A stretch of DNA of 64,000 nt from Prevotella sp. UBA7594 (GTDB lineage Bacteria; Bacteroidota; Bacteroidia; Bacteroidales; Bacteroidaceae), in NCBI GenBank assembly GCA_002490315.1, contig DLKG01000037.1:381-64380 (forward strand), written 5' to 3'. The position numbers were made by a program, and so were the translations under genes. Under the pieces are notes generated by a model. The model did no database searches, was not told the DNA's origin, and saw nothing but the letters and a program-made list of their open reading frames with translations. Numbering within the stretch: the stretch's first letter is position 1; the number at the start of each line of letters is the position of its first letter. Positions 1-7,872 of this stretch are shown piece by piece.

Positions 1-351
1 TGCCAACTTGAAGTCCCAATCGGCACCCTTTGGAGCCTGTTCTTTTATAGGGAATGTAGAGTAATAAAGCGACCTATCCTTGAAATGCTTCTGGAAAGCG
101 TTTTGCATCTCAACGATAAACTTCTCGCCTTTCTCATTCTCGCAATACACGTCGAATATGGCTTTACGGTCGGTATAGACATCGCCTACATTCTCGCTGT
201 TGAGGAATTTCACGTCCTTGATGACCTGTTCTTTCCCGAACAGTGAGTTAAGGAAATTGATGAGCAGGTCTTTGTTGAGCGCCGTTCCAAAGATACGCTT
301 GAAACCGAAGTCGGTCAGCAAACTTATATATCGTTCTTCTGATTGCTTCAT
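1..351 (-). CDS. Rpn-family PD-(D/E)XK nuclease / putative transposase (N-terminal part)
   Basis: The 3' end lies outside the window; 117 codons are present from an ATG at 351. The product begins MKQSEERYISLLTDFGFKRI and continues with a leucine- and phenylalanine-rich stretch typical of the Rpn (recombination-promoting nuclease) / 'PD-(D/E)XK nuclease family transposase' group. An FDVYCENEKGEKFIVEMQ segment (about residues 66-83) matches the family's catalytic D...ExQ strand pair. Family members promote RecA-independent recombination or act in small mobile or defence-like units; here only the fold is supported. A Bacteroidetes-type promoter lies just upstream. The divergent neighbour is another broken PD-(D/E)XK protein, so this edge looks accessory. 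Confidence 0.82.
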   Translation of the reverse strand, partial: MKQSEERYISLLTDFGFKRIFGTALNKDLLINFLNSLFGKEQVIKDVKFLNSENVGDVYTDRKAIFDVYCENEKGEKFIVEMQNAFQKHFKDRSLYYSTFPIKEQAPKGADWDFKLA

Positions 352-376
352 ACTTTTGATTTTTCAATTTTGCGGG

Positions 377-407
377 TAAAGATAAATGTTTTTCACGACA
401 TACGCAA
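377..407 (-). promoter_or_regulatory. Promoter of the Rpn-family gene
   Basis: On the minus strand TTG (407-405) is followed after 20 bases by TATCTTTA (384-377), close to the Bacteroidetes consensus TTTG-N19-21-TAnnTTTG. The start codon is 25 bases downstream. Confidence 0.5.
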
Positions 408-482
408 TCATTTTATATTAATATTTGTGGAAAATTAAGGACGAGAATGGGAAAAATATACAGATAGTGATACTACCATATC

Positions 483-806
483 ATGTTGAACTTTCGCGCA
501 AGTTCAAAATATTCTGAGCGCGACGTGCATACCATCTTCTATCTGATATTCAGTCTGATGGGAGCATACGTGCGCGTAGAGGAGGAGAGAGCCATTGGCC
601 GTGCCGACGTCGTGGTCTACATGCCCGACTCCGTGTTCGTGTTTGAACTGAAGTTCGACGGCACCGCAGAGGCTGCCCTCCAGCAGATCGACGAGAAAGG
701 CTATCTCGAGCCCTACTCAGCCGACGGTCGCAAGCTGTATAAGATAGGCGTCAACTACGACAGCGCGAAGCACACGCTGGGAGAGTGGATTGTGAAAGAG
801 GAATAA
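483..806 (+). pseudogene. C-terminal remnant of an AAA-ATPase-like / PD-(D/E)XK protein
   Basis: The 107 residues match the C-terminal PD-(D/E)XK (PDDEXK_9) part of Bacteroidetes 'AAA-ATPase-like' proteins, which are normally about 500 residues with an N-terminal ATPase domain. Visible landmarks are [20 protein letters not shown] (the D...ExK nuclease core) followed by [16 protein letters not shown] and [16 protein letters not shown], both typical of the family end. No ATPase part exists upstream: bases 352-482 are AT-rich intergenic DNA. The ATG at 483 may therefore be a chance start inside a decayed gene. A short functional orphan nuclease domain is the less likely alternative. Confidence 0.7.
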
Positions 807-975
807 GAAACTTCGCAAGCAGAAATGTATGGAACTTAGACCATAAACAATGCAAACACCCAACAAATGGCAAACTGTGGCAAACATTTTCTTCAGCCAC
901 AGTCTGTCATTTATATAGAAAAAGTCTATCAAACAAATGTAACCGACATAGGATAAAGAAAGCAAAACTTCAAAA

Positions 976-1500
976 TTACTCTTTATCCCACGCAACTGGT
1001 ACGTCAACCATTTGCAGCAATCCTGCCTTCTCGTAGCTTATCGAGATGCCAACCTGCACTTTTTGTATTGTTGCCACAGTCTGCGGCACACCTACAAAAA
1101 GGCTCTCGTTCTTCAACGGTACCTTGACATAGATATCATCCGTAAGATCATAGTCATACCATCCTAAACTCATTTCATACTTATTACCATCTTCGTCTAC
1201 AAGCATTGGCGGATAGTTGATGTTTCCTCCGATACGTAGCGAATGTAAGCCAGACACAAGAGGCTTTATCTTGAACACGAGTCGCACACTACCCTTTCCG
1301 TCTGCGACCGACGTGCCATAAGCACCCACGAACTTTATGTCTACATATTCTGCAAGCGGATTTTTCACGGCTACATCTGTAGCGGCTACAAATTCACTAC
1401 TGCCCTCCGGAGCATTAAACCAACCATCCAAAGAATTGGCACAAACGGGCATACTCATCAAAGAAAGCCCCAACAACATAGCGAAAGAAGTCTTTTTCAT
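976..1500 (-). CDS. Hypothetical secreted protein
   Basis: This 174-residue protein has a clear signal peptide (MKKTSFAMLLGLSLMSMPVCA, cleavage near residue 21). The mature part is beta-rich with no Cys pair or recognisable motif. It contains a run resembling a small beta-sandwich (residues about 45-115: VAVKNPLAEYVDIKFVGAYG, then SVRLVFKIKPLVSGLHSLRI). I do not recognise a family. It is probably periplasmic or surface-exposed. It is a single-gene unit with its own well-formed promoter. The next gene upstream on the same strand is separated by a strong hairpin terminator, so it is not co-transcribed with the 801-residue protein. Confidence 0.7.
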   Translation of the reverse strand: MKKTSFAMLLGLSLMSMPVCANSLDGWFNAPEGSSEFVAATDVAVKNPLAEYVDIKFVGAYGTSVADGKGSVRLVFKIKPLVSGLHSLRIGGNINYPPMLVDEDGNKYEMSLGWYDYDLTDDIYVKVPLKNESLFVGVPQTVATIQKVQVGISISYEKAGLLQMVDVPVAWDKE

Positions 1501-1531
1501 AACTTTTGTGTTTATTGATTAATATATTTTG

Positions 1532-1562
1532 CAAATATAATACATTCATTGGGAAAAAGCAA
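1532..1562 (-). promoter_or_regulatory. Promoter of the 174-residue secreted protein
   Basis: Minus strand TTG (1562-1560), 20-base spacer, TATATTTG (1539-1532): a near-perfect Bacteroidetes promoter about 32 bases before the start codon. Confidence 0.6.
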
Positions 1563-1630
1563 GTAAAATGAAGTAAAGCGCTGATTTTTATATGTAAGAA
1601 AATTTAAGTAACAATATCAACGAAACGAAA

Positions 1631-1682
1631 AAAACTCGACACACAACAGAATATGTATATATTCCATCATGTGTCGAGTTTT
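1631..1682 (-). terminator. Rho-independent terminator after the 801-residue secreted protein
   Basis: Perfect 12-base inverted repeat: AAAACTCGACAC at 1631-1642 and GTGTCGAGTTTT at 1671-1682, separated by 28 bases, with T runs on both strands. It sits 35 bases past the stop of the minus-strand gene. Confidence 0.75.
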
Positions 1683-1716
1683 TATATAATAAAGGTGTAA
1701 ATCTACACTTTAAATT

Positions 1717-4122
1717 TTACTTGATAGTTGTCTTCTTGCCGTCAACGATGTACAGACCAGCTGCAGGCTTGCCGCTGACACGTACTCCGCCAAGAGTGTA
1801 GACCTCGTGGCTCTTTGCATCCTCAGCAGTGATGTTGTTGATGCTATCGACAATCTTCTCAAACTTGACTGTGTACACCGTCTTGCTCTCCGGATTAACA
1901 GAGTAGTCGTCGCCGTAAACAGTGATGGTGAGCACATTGCCATTAATGCTCTTTTCTGCTGTTGCAGCAACGCCATTAACGACGTACTCAACATTGTCAG
2001 CCTCTTCGATGTCGGCATTAAGCGTGTACTGTGTGGTCTCTGAATTGAATCCCTCTACTGGCTTACCGTCGAATGACAGACTCGAAAGTGAGTGATAGTA
2101 GACGAGACGGAGCTCGTCAAGATCGAGCTGGTCGTTCATGGATGCTCCCGGAACAGGATTTGTTGTAGCGGAAGCAAGTACATACTGCTGTCCTACGTAT
2201 GACGACTGAAGATAGTTGAACTCACCCGTGAACTTAGTCCATTTCTCACAAGGAGTGATGAATGCGGATGCAGATGCAATCTTGTCATCAATCTGAGAGT
2301 CAAGCTCAGGATCGTGATAGGCAGCGTCGGAATGGAGGATAATCTGCACGCGACCGTTGAACGTAACGTCCTGGTCGGCAGGGAGATGTGTTGACTTCGT
2401 ACCTGGAGTGAAGCGAGCATACACCTCGAAGGCGTCTGGCTTGCCAGCGAAAGGCAGATTGCCGTTGACGTCAGTGCGGTCTGTATAGTTGAAGTTGGAA
2501 GCGTCTGCAGGATCGGTGCTGCCCATGTTGATATGACCAGTTGTCAAGTTACCATTGGCGCAAGCGACGAAGAGATCGGAAGAGGTGAGGCGTACGCCAT
2601 TGCCCTCCTTGCCGTCTTCTATCTTCTGTGGTTTCGGAGACATAGAAGCGAAATAAGCCAATGTTCCGGAAGCCGACTCGAAGGAGTTCCAGCCCTCAGA
2701 GAGCACATCGGCTTCTGTCCAGCTGTTGAAGTCAGAGTTAGGAATCTGATAGACAGCATCCTTCTCCTTGTCCTCAAACTTTATAGTGTAGACATTGTCC
2801 GGGCAGCCAGCCTGAGAAACTCTAACTGTGAGAGTCTTTGAGGACTCATCATAATTGGCTGTTGCCTCAGGATTGCCTTCATCGCTATCTGCCACCTTAT
2901 AACTTAACTCGTCAGCATAGTAATGGCCGGTTGCCGTGAAGCTTGTGCCCTCCACGCCTGCAGAAAGGAACTCATGACCTGCAACAACAAGCGAAGAGAG
3001 CGTCGGAGCAGCCTTGAGATACTGTATGGTGTATACAGTCATGGCACTTGGGTTGGTCTCCGCGTTGTAGTCCTCACCCTTTACTGTGATTACGTACTGA
3101 GCAGTCTCGTCGTTGTAGGCAGCCTCAACGGTAGCACCAACACCTTTCTTTGTATAGTTCACTTCCGTGAAATCTTCATCGTAAGTTGAGTTTACATTAT
3201 AGCTGAAAACTTCAGGGTTAAACTTTATGTCCACATCATTACCGTCATTATCCTGCGGAACGAGAGAGGAAAGAGCATGATAGTAGACAAGCTTCACGTT
3301 GTCGACAGTCAGAGAGTTGTCTTTGACAATATCATTGCGGTCGCCGAAATAGTTGTTAGCAGAGAAAATGACATTGAATTTCTCCACCTTTGCACTCGCG
3401 TTGTCACCATAATTGAATTCAACGGTCATGCTTTTCCATTCGTCGCCAGTGTTCTCAGTTATGGCCTGCTCAAGCGAGGCAACCTTCGTTGCGCCATCCG
3501 TCTTTGTAACGTCGCCACCAAGAACAGCGTCAGTCTTTTCCTTGCCAAGCACGTTGCGGTCGCGGTCGACCATATCTGTCAATGTCGGGTCTGGAAAACC
3601 AAAAAGTCCAAAGGCTGTGTTTCCAGGAACATCCTTTTGAGTCCATGAGCCATTCCACAAATAGGCAACTACTGTAGCGTTCTCTGTTCCATGCGTGTTG
3701 TCGCGCTTATAGTCGAAACTGATGGCATCGGGATGATACGTGAACTCCACGCCGCCAAAAGCGCCACCATCCGTAGAATGTTCTTTAATTGTGCCAATGC
3801 CCTTAACCTGAGCCGTTGCCCATGGAGTGCCAAGAGTCAAGTAGGCAGGAATCTTCTGCCCCAGCACACCCTGGTTTGTCAGTTTAACGGCCTGTTTTGT
3901 GCCATTGCCGGGCACGCACGAGCTAACAGCCACCTTCGAACCTGCTGCATACACATTAGACACGTGCCAACCAAAAGGCTCTGCACCAACCTCCGTCTTA
4001 TTGCCATCACTGGACCAGGGTGTGCAGTTATGCCAATCGGCATCAAAGTCACCATTGATCTGCTGTGCATTTGCAGCAACTGCGCTTGTGCCAAGCAGAA
4101 GAAGGGTTAAAATCTTTTTCAT
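1717..4122 (-). CDS. Large secreted protein with two PCMD-like domains and three beta-sandwich repeats
   Basis: 801 residues. A signal peptide (MKKILTLLLLGTSAVAANA) is followed by a PCMD-like (putative carbohydrate metabolism) jelly-roll module at about 20-283. Two cadherin-like beta-sandwich modules (about 284-368 and 370-455) follow, each ending in a 'VYTIQY/VYTIKF' strand. A second PCMD-like module spans about 456-685, and a third beta-sandwich about 690-755 ends in VYTVKF. Both PCMD modules end with the same signature (LVYYHALSSL and LVYYHSLSSL). The last 30 residues (YTLGGVRVSG...AGLYIVDGKK) resemble the C-terminal sorting segment common in Prevotella secreted proteins. I infer a surface glycan- or protein-binding role, not an enzyme. 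No SusC/D pair is adjacent. Confidence 0.75.
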   Translation of the reverse strand: MKKILTLLLLGTSAVAANAQQINGDFDADWHNCTPWSSDGNKTEVGAEPFGWHVSNVYAAGSKVAVSSCVPGNGTKQAVKLTNQGVLGQKIPAYLTLGTPWATAQVKGIGTIKEHSTDGGAFGGVEFTYHPDAISFDYKRDNTHGTENATVVAYLWNGSWTQKDVPGNTAFGLFGFPDPTLTDMVDRDRNVLGKEKTDAVLGGDVTKTDGATKVASLEQAITENTGDEWKSMTVEFNYGDNASAKVEKFNVIFSANNYFGDRNDIVKDNSLTVDNVKLVYYHALSSLVPQDNDGNDVDIKFNPEVFSYNVNSTYDEDFTEVNYTKKGVGATVEAAYNDETAQYVITVKGEDYNAETNPSAMTVYTIQYLKAAPTLSSLVVAGHEFLSAGVEGTSFTATGHYYADELSYKVADSDEGNPEATANYDESSKTLTVRVSQAGCPDNVYTIKFEDKEKDAVYQIPNSDFNSWTEADVLSEGWNSFESASGTLAYFASMSPKPQKIEDGKEGNGVRLTSSDLFVACANGNLTTGHINMGSTDPADASNFNYTDRTDVNGNLPFAGKPDAFEVYARFTPGTKSTHLPADQDVTFNGRVQIILHSDAAYHDPELDSQIDDKIASASAFITPCEKWTKFTGEFNYLQSSYVGQQYVLASATTNPVPGASMNDQLDLDELRLVYYHSLSSLSFDGKPVEGFNSETTQYTLNADIEEADNVEYVVNGVAATAEKSINGNVLTITVYGDDYSVNPESKTVYTVKFEKIVDSINNITAEDAKSHEVYTLGGVRVSGKPAAGLYIVDGKKTTIK

Positions 4123-4185
4123 CTTAATCTAAATTTTGTTTGGAAAATCTTTTTTAGTTCCTGAAAATAATAACATTATCAGATG

Positions 4186-4193
4186 CAAAGTTA
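4186..4193 (-). promoter_or_regulatory. -7 element of the 801-residue protein gene
   Basis: Minus strand TAACTTTG about 64 bases before the start codon. No matching TTTG was found at the right distance, so only the -7 box is called. The rest of the spacer between here and the hairpin at 4411 shows nothing else. Confidence 0.4.
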
Positions 4194-4410
4194 CTGCAAT
4201 TCTTTCAATTAACGGCTATTTTCGTCTTTTTTTTTATATTTCGGATTTATTGAACAACTTTAGTTACAAATAAGCAATTGCTTGGAACTATATTCACTGC
4301 ATTTGCGCATCAATGAATGGTCTATCGCCTCGTCGCGCCGACCGTGATTGGACAAGCACCGGCAATGAGCAAAGTTGCGTCATCACCCGCGCCCTTACCC
4401 CCATAAACGC

Positions 4411-4441
4411 GACAAAGCCGCTATGAAACAGCGGCTTTGTC
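4411..4441 (-). terminator. Hairpin at the end of the nqr operon
   Basis: GACAAAGCCGCT (4411-4422) pairs perfectly with AGCGGCTTTGTC (4430-4441) around a 7-base loop, 35 bases past the nqrF stop. The T tract on the minus strand is weak (GCGTTT), so termination is inferred from position and stem quality. Confidence 0.6.
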
Positions 4442-4475
4442 TTTATTGTCTGTATAAATTTCCAAATAGCTTGTA

Positions 4476-5747
4476 TTATCCGAAATTGTCGTACATGATG
4501 CTCTCGGGGTCGACGCCGAGAGAATCGAGATACTGCGTTACGGTCTTTATAAGCATTGGAGGTCCGCAGAGGTAGTACTCACAGTCCTCGGGTGCATCGT
4601 GATCCTTCAAGTAGGTGTCGCGGATGCAGTTGACGGCGAAGCCCTCGTAGTACTTCACGCCCTGAGCATCGGCAACTGGATCCTTGCGGTCGAGCGAGAG
4701 ATGGAAATGGAAGTTGGGGTATTCCTTCTCAAGCTCCCAGAAGTCATCAAGGAAGAATGCCTCTGTGAGCGAGCGTGCACCATAGAAGAAGTGGAGCTCG
4801 CGGTCTCGCGTGTGAAGCGTCTTTGTCATGTGCATGATTTGTGCACGCAGCGGGGCCATACCTGCACCACCACCAATCCAAATCATCTCCTTACCGGATG
4901 TGAAGTTAGGATGGAAGTCGCCGTAAGGACCCGACATCATAACCTTGTCACCCGGCTTCAAAGAGAAGATGTAAGACGAGGCGATACCTGTCGGCACGTT
5001 CTGGAAGCCCACCTGCGGACGCGGCAAGAACGGAGTTGTGGCGATACGCACGGTGAGGGTGATGATGTCGCCCTCGTCTGGATAGTTCGCCATTGAGTAG
5101 GCACGCACGGTCGGCGTCGGGTTGTGTGCCTTGAGCGAGAAGATGTTGAACTTCTTCCATGCTCCGATGTATTCCTCTCCAATGAGCGACTTGTCGAAGT
5201 CCTTGTCGTAGTCGATGCAGTCGTATGCCGGAATCTTGATCTGTGCGTAAGAACCTGGGATAAAGTCCATGTGCTCGCCTGGAGGCAGCGCCACCTTGAA
5301 CTCCTTGATGAACGACGACACGTTGTTGTTGGAAATGACGGTACACTCCCACTCTTTCACGCCCATAACCGAATCGGGCACCTTGATCTTCATGTCTGAC
5401 TTCACCTTGCACTGGCAACCAAGTCGCCAGTTCTCCTTAATCTGCTTGCGTGTGAAGTGAGGCTTCTCTGAATCGAGAATCTCTCCTCCGCCCTCAAGCA
5501 CCTGCACCTTGCACTGGCCGCAGCTTGCCTTGCCGCCACATGCAGAAGGCAGGAAGATACCGTTCTCGTTGAGCGTAGCCATGAGCGAAGAACCCTGCGG
5601 CACGTTGATGGTCTTGTCGCCATTGATTTCGATGTTGACATTGCCGCTCGGGCTAAGAAACTTCTTTGCCACGAGCAGGATGACAACCAAGAGGAGTATC
5701 ACAACAAGGAAAACTCCAATACTTGCAAATATAAATGATGTATTCAT
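4476..5747 (-). CDS. nqrF: Na+-translocating NADH:quinone reductase subunit F (NADH-oxidising diaphorase)
   Basis: NqrF is the entry subunit of the Na+-pumping NQR complex; it takes electrons from NADH through FAD to a 2Fe-2S centre. The 423-residue protein has one N-terminal membrane helix (about 5-27). A plant-type ferredoxin domain follows with Cys70, Cys76, Cys79 and Cys111, the same positions as in the Vibrio cholerae subunit. The FAD motif R215-A-Y217-S218 and a C-terminal NAD-binding half (IWIGGGAGMAPLRAQ, YLCGPPMLI) complete it. It is the last gene of nqrABCDEF, 18 bases after nqrE. All expected cofactor residues are present. Confidence 0.97.
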   Translation of the reverse strand: MNTSFIFASIGVFLVVILLLVVILLVAKKFLSPSGNVNIEINGDKTINVPQGSSLMATLNENGIFLPSACGGKASCGQCKVQVLEGGGEILDSEKPHFTRKQIKENWRLGCQCKVKSDMKIKVPDSVMGVKEWECTVISNNNVSSFIKEFKVALPPGEHMDFIPGSYAQIKIPAYDCIDYDKDFDKSLIGEEYIGAWKKFNIFSLKAHNPTPTVRAYSMANYPDEGDIITLTVRIATTPFLPRPQVGFQNVPTGIASSYIFSLKPGDKVMMSGPYGDFHPNFTSGKEMIWIGGGAGMAPLRAQIMHMTKTLHTRDRELHFFYGARSLTEAFFLDDFWELEKEYPNFHFHLSLDRKDPVADAQGVKYYEGFAVNCIRDTYLKDHDAPEDCEYYLCGPPMLIKTVTQYLDSLGVDPESIMYDNFG

Positions 5748-5765
5748 ACGTCAAAGTCCTCCTTA

Positions 5766-6392
5766 TTATATTTTAAGACCAGAGAAGCACATCATGGCCA
5801 ATGCCATGAGTCCCACGGTGATGAAAGTGATGCCGAGCCCCTGCAGAGGCTTTGGCACGTCGCTGTACTGCATTTTCTCACGGATAGCACCCATAGCAAC
5901 GATAGCGAGTGTCCAGCCAAGACCGCTACCCACAGCATACACGACGGCATCTACAACGCTACCGATGTACTGAGTGTTCGACGGGTCGAGGTTGATGCGC
6001 TGCTGCATGAAGAGCGAAGCACCCATGATGGCGCAGTTAACGGCGATGAGCGGAAGGAAGATACCCAAGGCTGCATAGAGCGACGGCGAGTACTTCTCCA
6101 CTATCATCTCCACCAGCTGTACGATACCTGCGATGACGGCGATGAAAAGAATAAAGCTCAGGTAGGAAAGGTCTACGCCCTCAATAAGGCAGTCCGGACC
6201 GAGCACCTTTGTCTGCAACAGATAGTCGACAGGCACGGTGACGAGCAACACGAACGTAACGGCAAGACCCAGTCCCAATGATGTCTTCACGTTCTTCGAC
6301 ACGGCAAGGAACGAACACATGCCGAGGAAGAAAGCGAATATCATGTTGTCCACGAAGATGGACCGGAAGAAAAGGCTTATTAAATGTTCCAT
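5766..6392 (-). CDS. nqrE: Na+-NQR subunit E
   Basis: This 208-residue integral membrane protein has six predicted helices, homologous to NqrD and to RnfA/E. It starts [20 protein letters not shown], the usual NqrE opening. It keeps the conserved cysteines in FLGMCSFLA and NCAIMGASL that take part in the intramembrane iron site shared with NqrD. With NqrD it forms the antiparallel pair through which electrons cross the membrane. The spacer from nqrD is unusually long for this operon (95 bases) and holds direct repeats. Confidence 0.96.
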   Translation of the reverse strand: MEHLISLFFRSIFVDNMIFAFFLGMCSFLAVSKNVKTSLGLGLAVTFVLLVTVPVDYLLQTKVLGPDCLIEGVDLSYLSFILFIAVIAGIVQLVEMIVEKYSPSLYAALGIFLPLIAVNCAIMGASLFMQQRINLDPSNTQYIGSVVDAVVYAVGSGLGWTLAIVAMGAIREKMQYSDVPKPLQGLGITFITVGLMALAMMCFSGLKI

Positions 6393-6400
6393 TGTTTTTT

Positions 6401-6435
6401 AAGTTGACAAGTTGACGAGAAGACAAGTTGACGAG
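6401..6435. repeat. Short direct repeats in the nqrD-nqrE spacer
   Basis: Three near-identical copies of AAGTTGAC(GAG) occur at 6401-6408, 6409-6420 and 6425-6436. They are followed by a small palindrome (GAGAAGCGTTCTC, about 6438-6450) and by inverted, imperfect copies (CTTGTATCTTGTCTACTTGT, from 6451). The other nqr spacers are 15-30 bases and lack such repeats. Confidence 0.6.
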
Positions 6436-6487
6436 GAGAGAAGCGTTCTCCTTGTATCTTGTCTACTTGTGGCTCGTTACTGATAAT

Positions 6488-7111
6488 TTATTTCTCTTTG
6501 TAAAAATAAGCTCTGTGAATCCATATCACGCATCCCAGCAGGATGAGAGCCATGGCAGGCATAGTCATCATACCGTTGTTGATGTAGCCAGCGTCGTAAG
6601 CTCCATGCGGGATAATCTGGAAGCCAAGCAGCGAGCCACGACCGAGAAGCTCGCGGAGCGCACCCACGACCACGAGGATGTAGGCGTAGCCCAAACCATT
6701 GCCCACACCGTCGAGGAACGAAGGCCAAGGCTTGTTCTGCATGGCAAACGCCTCAAGGCGTCCCATGAGGATACAGTTGGTAATGATAAGACCCACATAA
6801 ACCGAGAGTTCTACGCTCACGTCGTAGACATAAGCCTTCAAGATCTGGCTCACAATGGTCACGAGAGCTGCCACAACCACCAACTGCACGATGATGCGAA
6901 TGCGGTTAGGGATGGTGTTGCGGATGATAGAAATGATAACGTTTGAAAATGCTGTAATCACCGTCACGGCAAGACCCATCACGATGGCAGGCTTGAGCTG
7001 CGATGTCACGGCGAGAGCCGAGCATATGCCGAGCACCTGCACCAGGATAGGGTTGTCGAGATTAAGAGGATTGGTGAAAGCGGCTTTATTCTCTTTTGAA
7101 AACAAACTCAT
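6488..7111 (-). CDS. nqrD: Na+-NQR subunit D
   Basis: This 207-residue membrane subunit has six predicted helices. It opens MSLFSKENKAAFTNPLNLDN and contains QVLGICSALAVTSQLKPA and TNCILMGRLEAFAM, the two Cys-containing half-helices conserved in NqrD/RnfE. It pairs with NqrE to hold the membrane-embedded iron centre. It lies 17 bases after nqrC. Confidence 0.96.
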   Translation of the reverse strand: MSLFSKENKAAFTNPLNLDNPILVQVLGICSALAVTSQLKPAIVMGLAVTVITAFSNVIISIIRNTIPNRIRIIVQLVVVAALVTIVSQILKAYVYDVSVELSVYVGLIITNCILMGRLEAFAMQNKPWPSFLDGVGNGLGYAYILVVVGALRELLGRGSLLGFQIIPHGAYDAGYINNGMMTMPAMALILLGCVIWIHRAYFYKEK

Positions 7112-7128
7112 ATTGTTGTACCTCCTCC

Positions 7129-7857
7129 TTATTTAGATGTTAAGAATTTGATGTAGTCAGAGAGACACGTATGAAGCATGTCGCTCACACCGTTTGACGT
7201 AAGAGTGGCACCGGTTACGGCATCACACTGTGTAGTAGGATCGCTCACCTCATTCTTCTTTACTACTGAGAGGGCTATGCCCTGCTTGCCTGCAGCGAAG
7301 AGGTGCTTACCCTTGAACTGGTCCTGCCACACGCGAGAGTCCTTTATCTCGGCGCCGAGTCCGGCTGTCTCGCCCACGTGATTGAAGTAGGCTCCATAGA
7401 CAGTCTGCTTGTCGGCATTTACGGCAATGTAGCCGCTGATGCCGCCCCAAAGACCCATGCCGTACACGGGGATGACATACTTTGTCTCGCCATTGATGTT
7501 GCAGACGTAAAGCGCGAGCTTGCCTTCCTTCGTTGAGGCGCTGTTGCACTTGAAGCCAGCTTCTGTGCCGCCCTGCTTGCCAGGCTCAACCTCGTTGCCG
7601 TTGCGGTCGATAATCTTGTCGGCTGTTATTACCTTATTATATGTGTCTGTAGCCTCCGCGCCGTCGATGTCGCGGATGTTGAGCGAGGCGAGAATCTGCT
7701 TTTTCTTGTCGAGAGCCACGTTCTCATCCTGCTGCGACTTGAGCGACGACGAAACGAACGCGAGCAAGAATGCCACGATAACGACGATAACTACAGAATA
7801 AATGATGGTGTAGGAATTTGAACTGGTGTTCAATCCTTTCTTCTTTTTTTCTTCCAT
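7129..7857 (-). CDS. nqrC: Na+-NQR subunit C (covalent FMN subunit)
   Basis: 242 residues: one N-terminal membrane helix (about 17-40) and a periplasmic FMN-binding domain. The covalent flavinylation motif is present as TGATLTSNG, with acceptor Thr at about residue 218, close to Thr225 of the Vibrio subunit. NqrC passes electrons from the NqrD/E iron site toward NqrB. Covalent attachment needs an ApbE flavin transferase, which is not encoded in this window. It lies 15 bases after nqrB. Confidence 0.95.
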   Translation of the reverse strand: MEEKKKKGLNTSSNSYTIIYSVVIVVIVAFLLAFVSSSLKSQQDENVALDKKKQILASLNIRDIDGAEATDTYNKVITADKIIDRNGNEVEPGKQGGTEAGFKCNSASTKEGKLALYVCNINGETKYVIPVYGMGLWGGISGYIAVNADKQTVYGAYFNHVGETAGLGAEIKDSRVWQDQFKGKHLFAAGKQGIALSVVKKNEVSDPTTQCDAVTGATLTSNGVSDMLHTCLSDYIKFLTSK

Positions 7858-7872
7858 ATTCCTTATGCTGTG

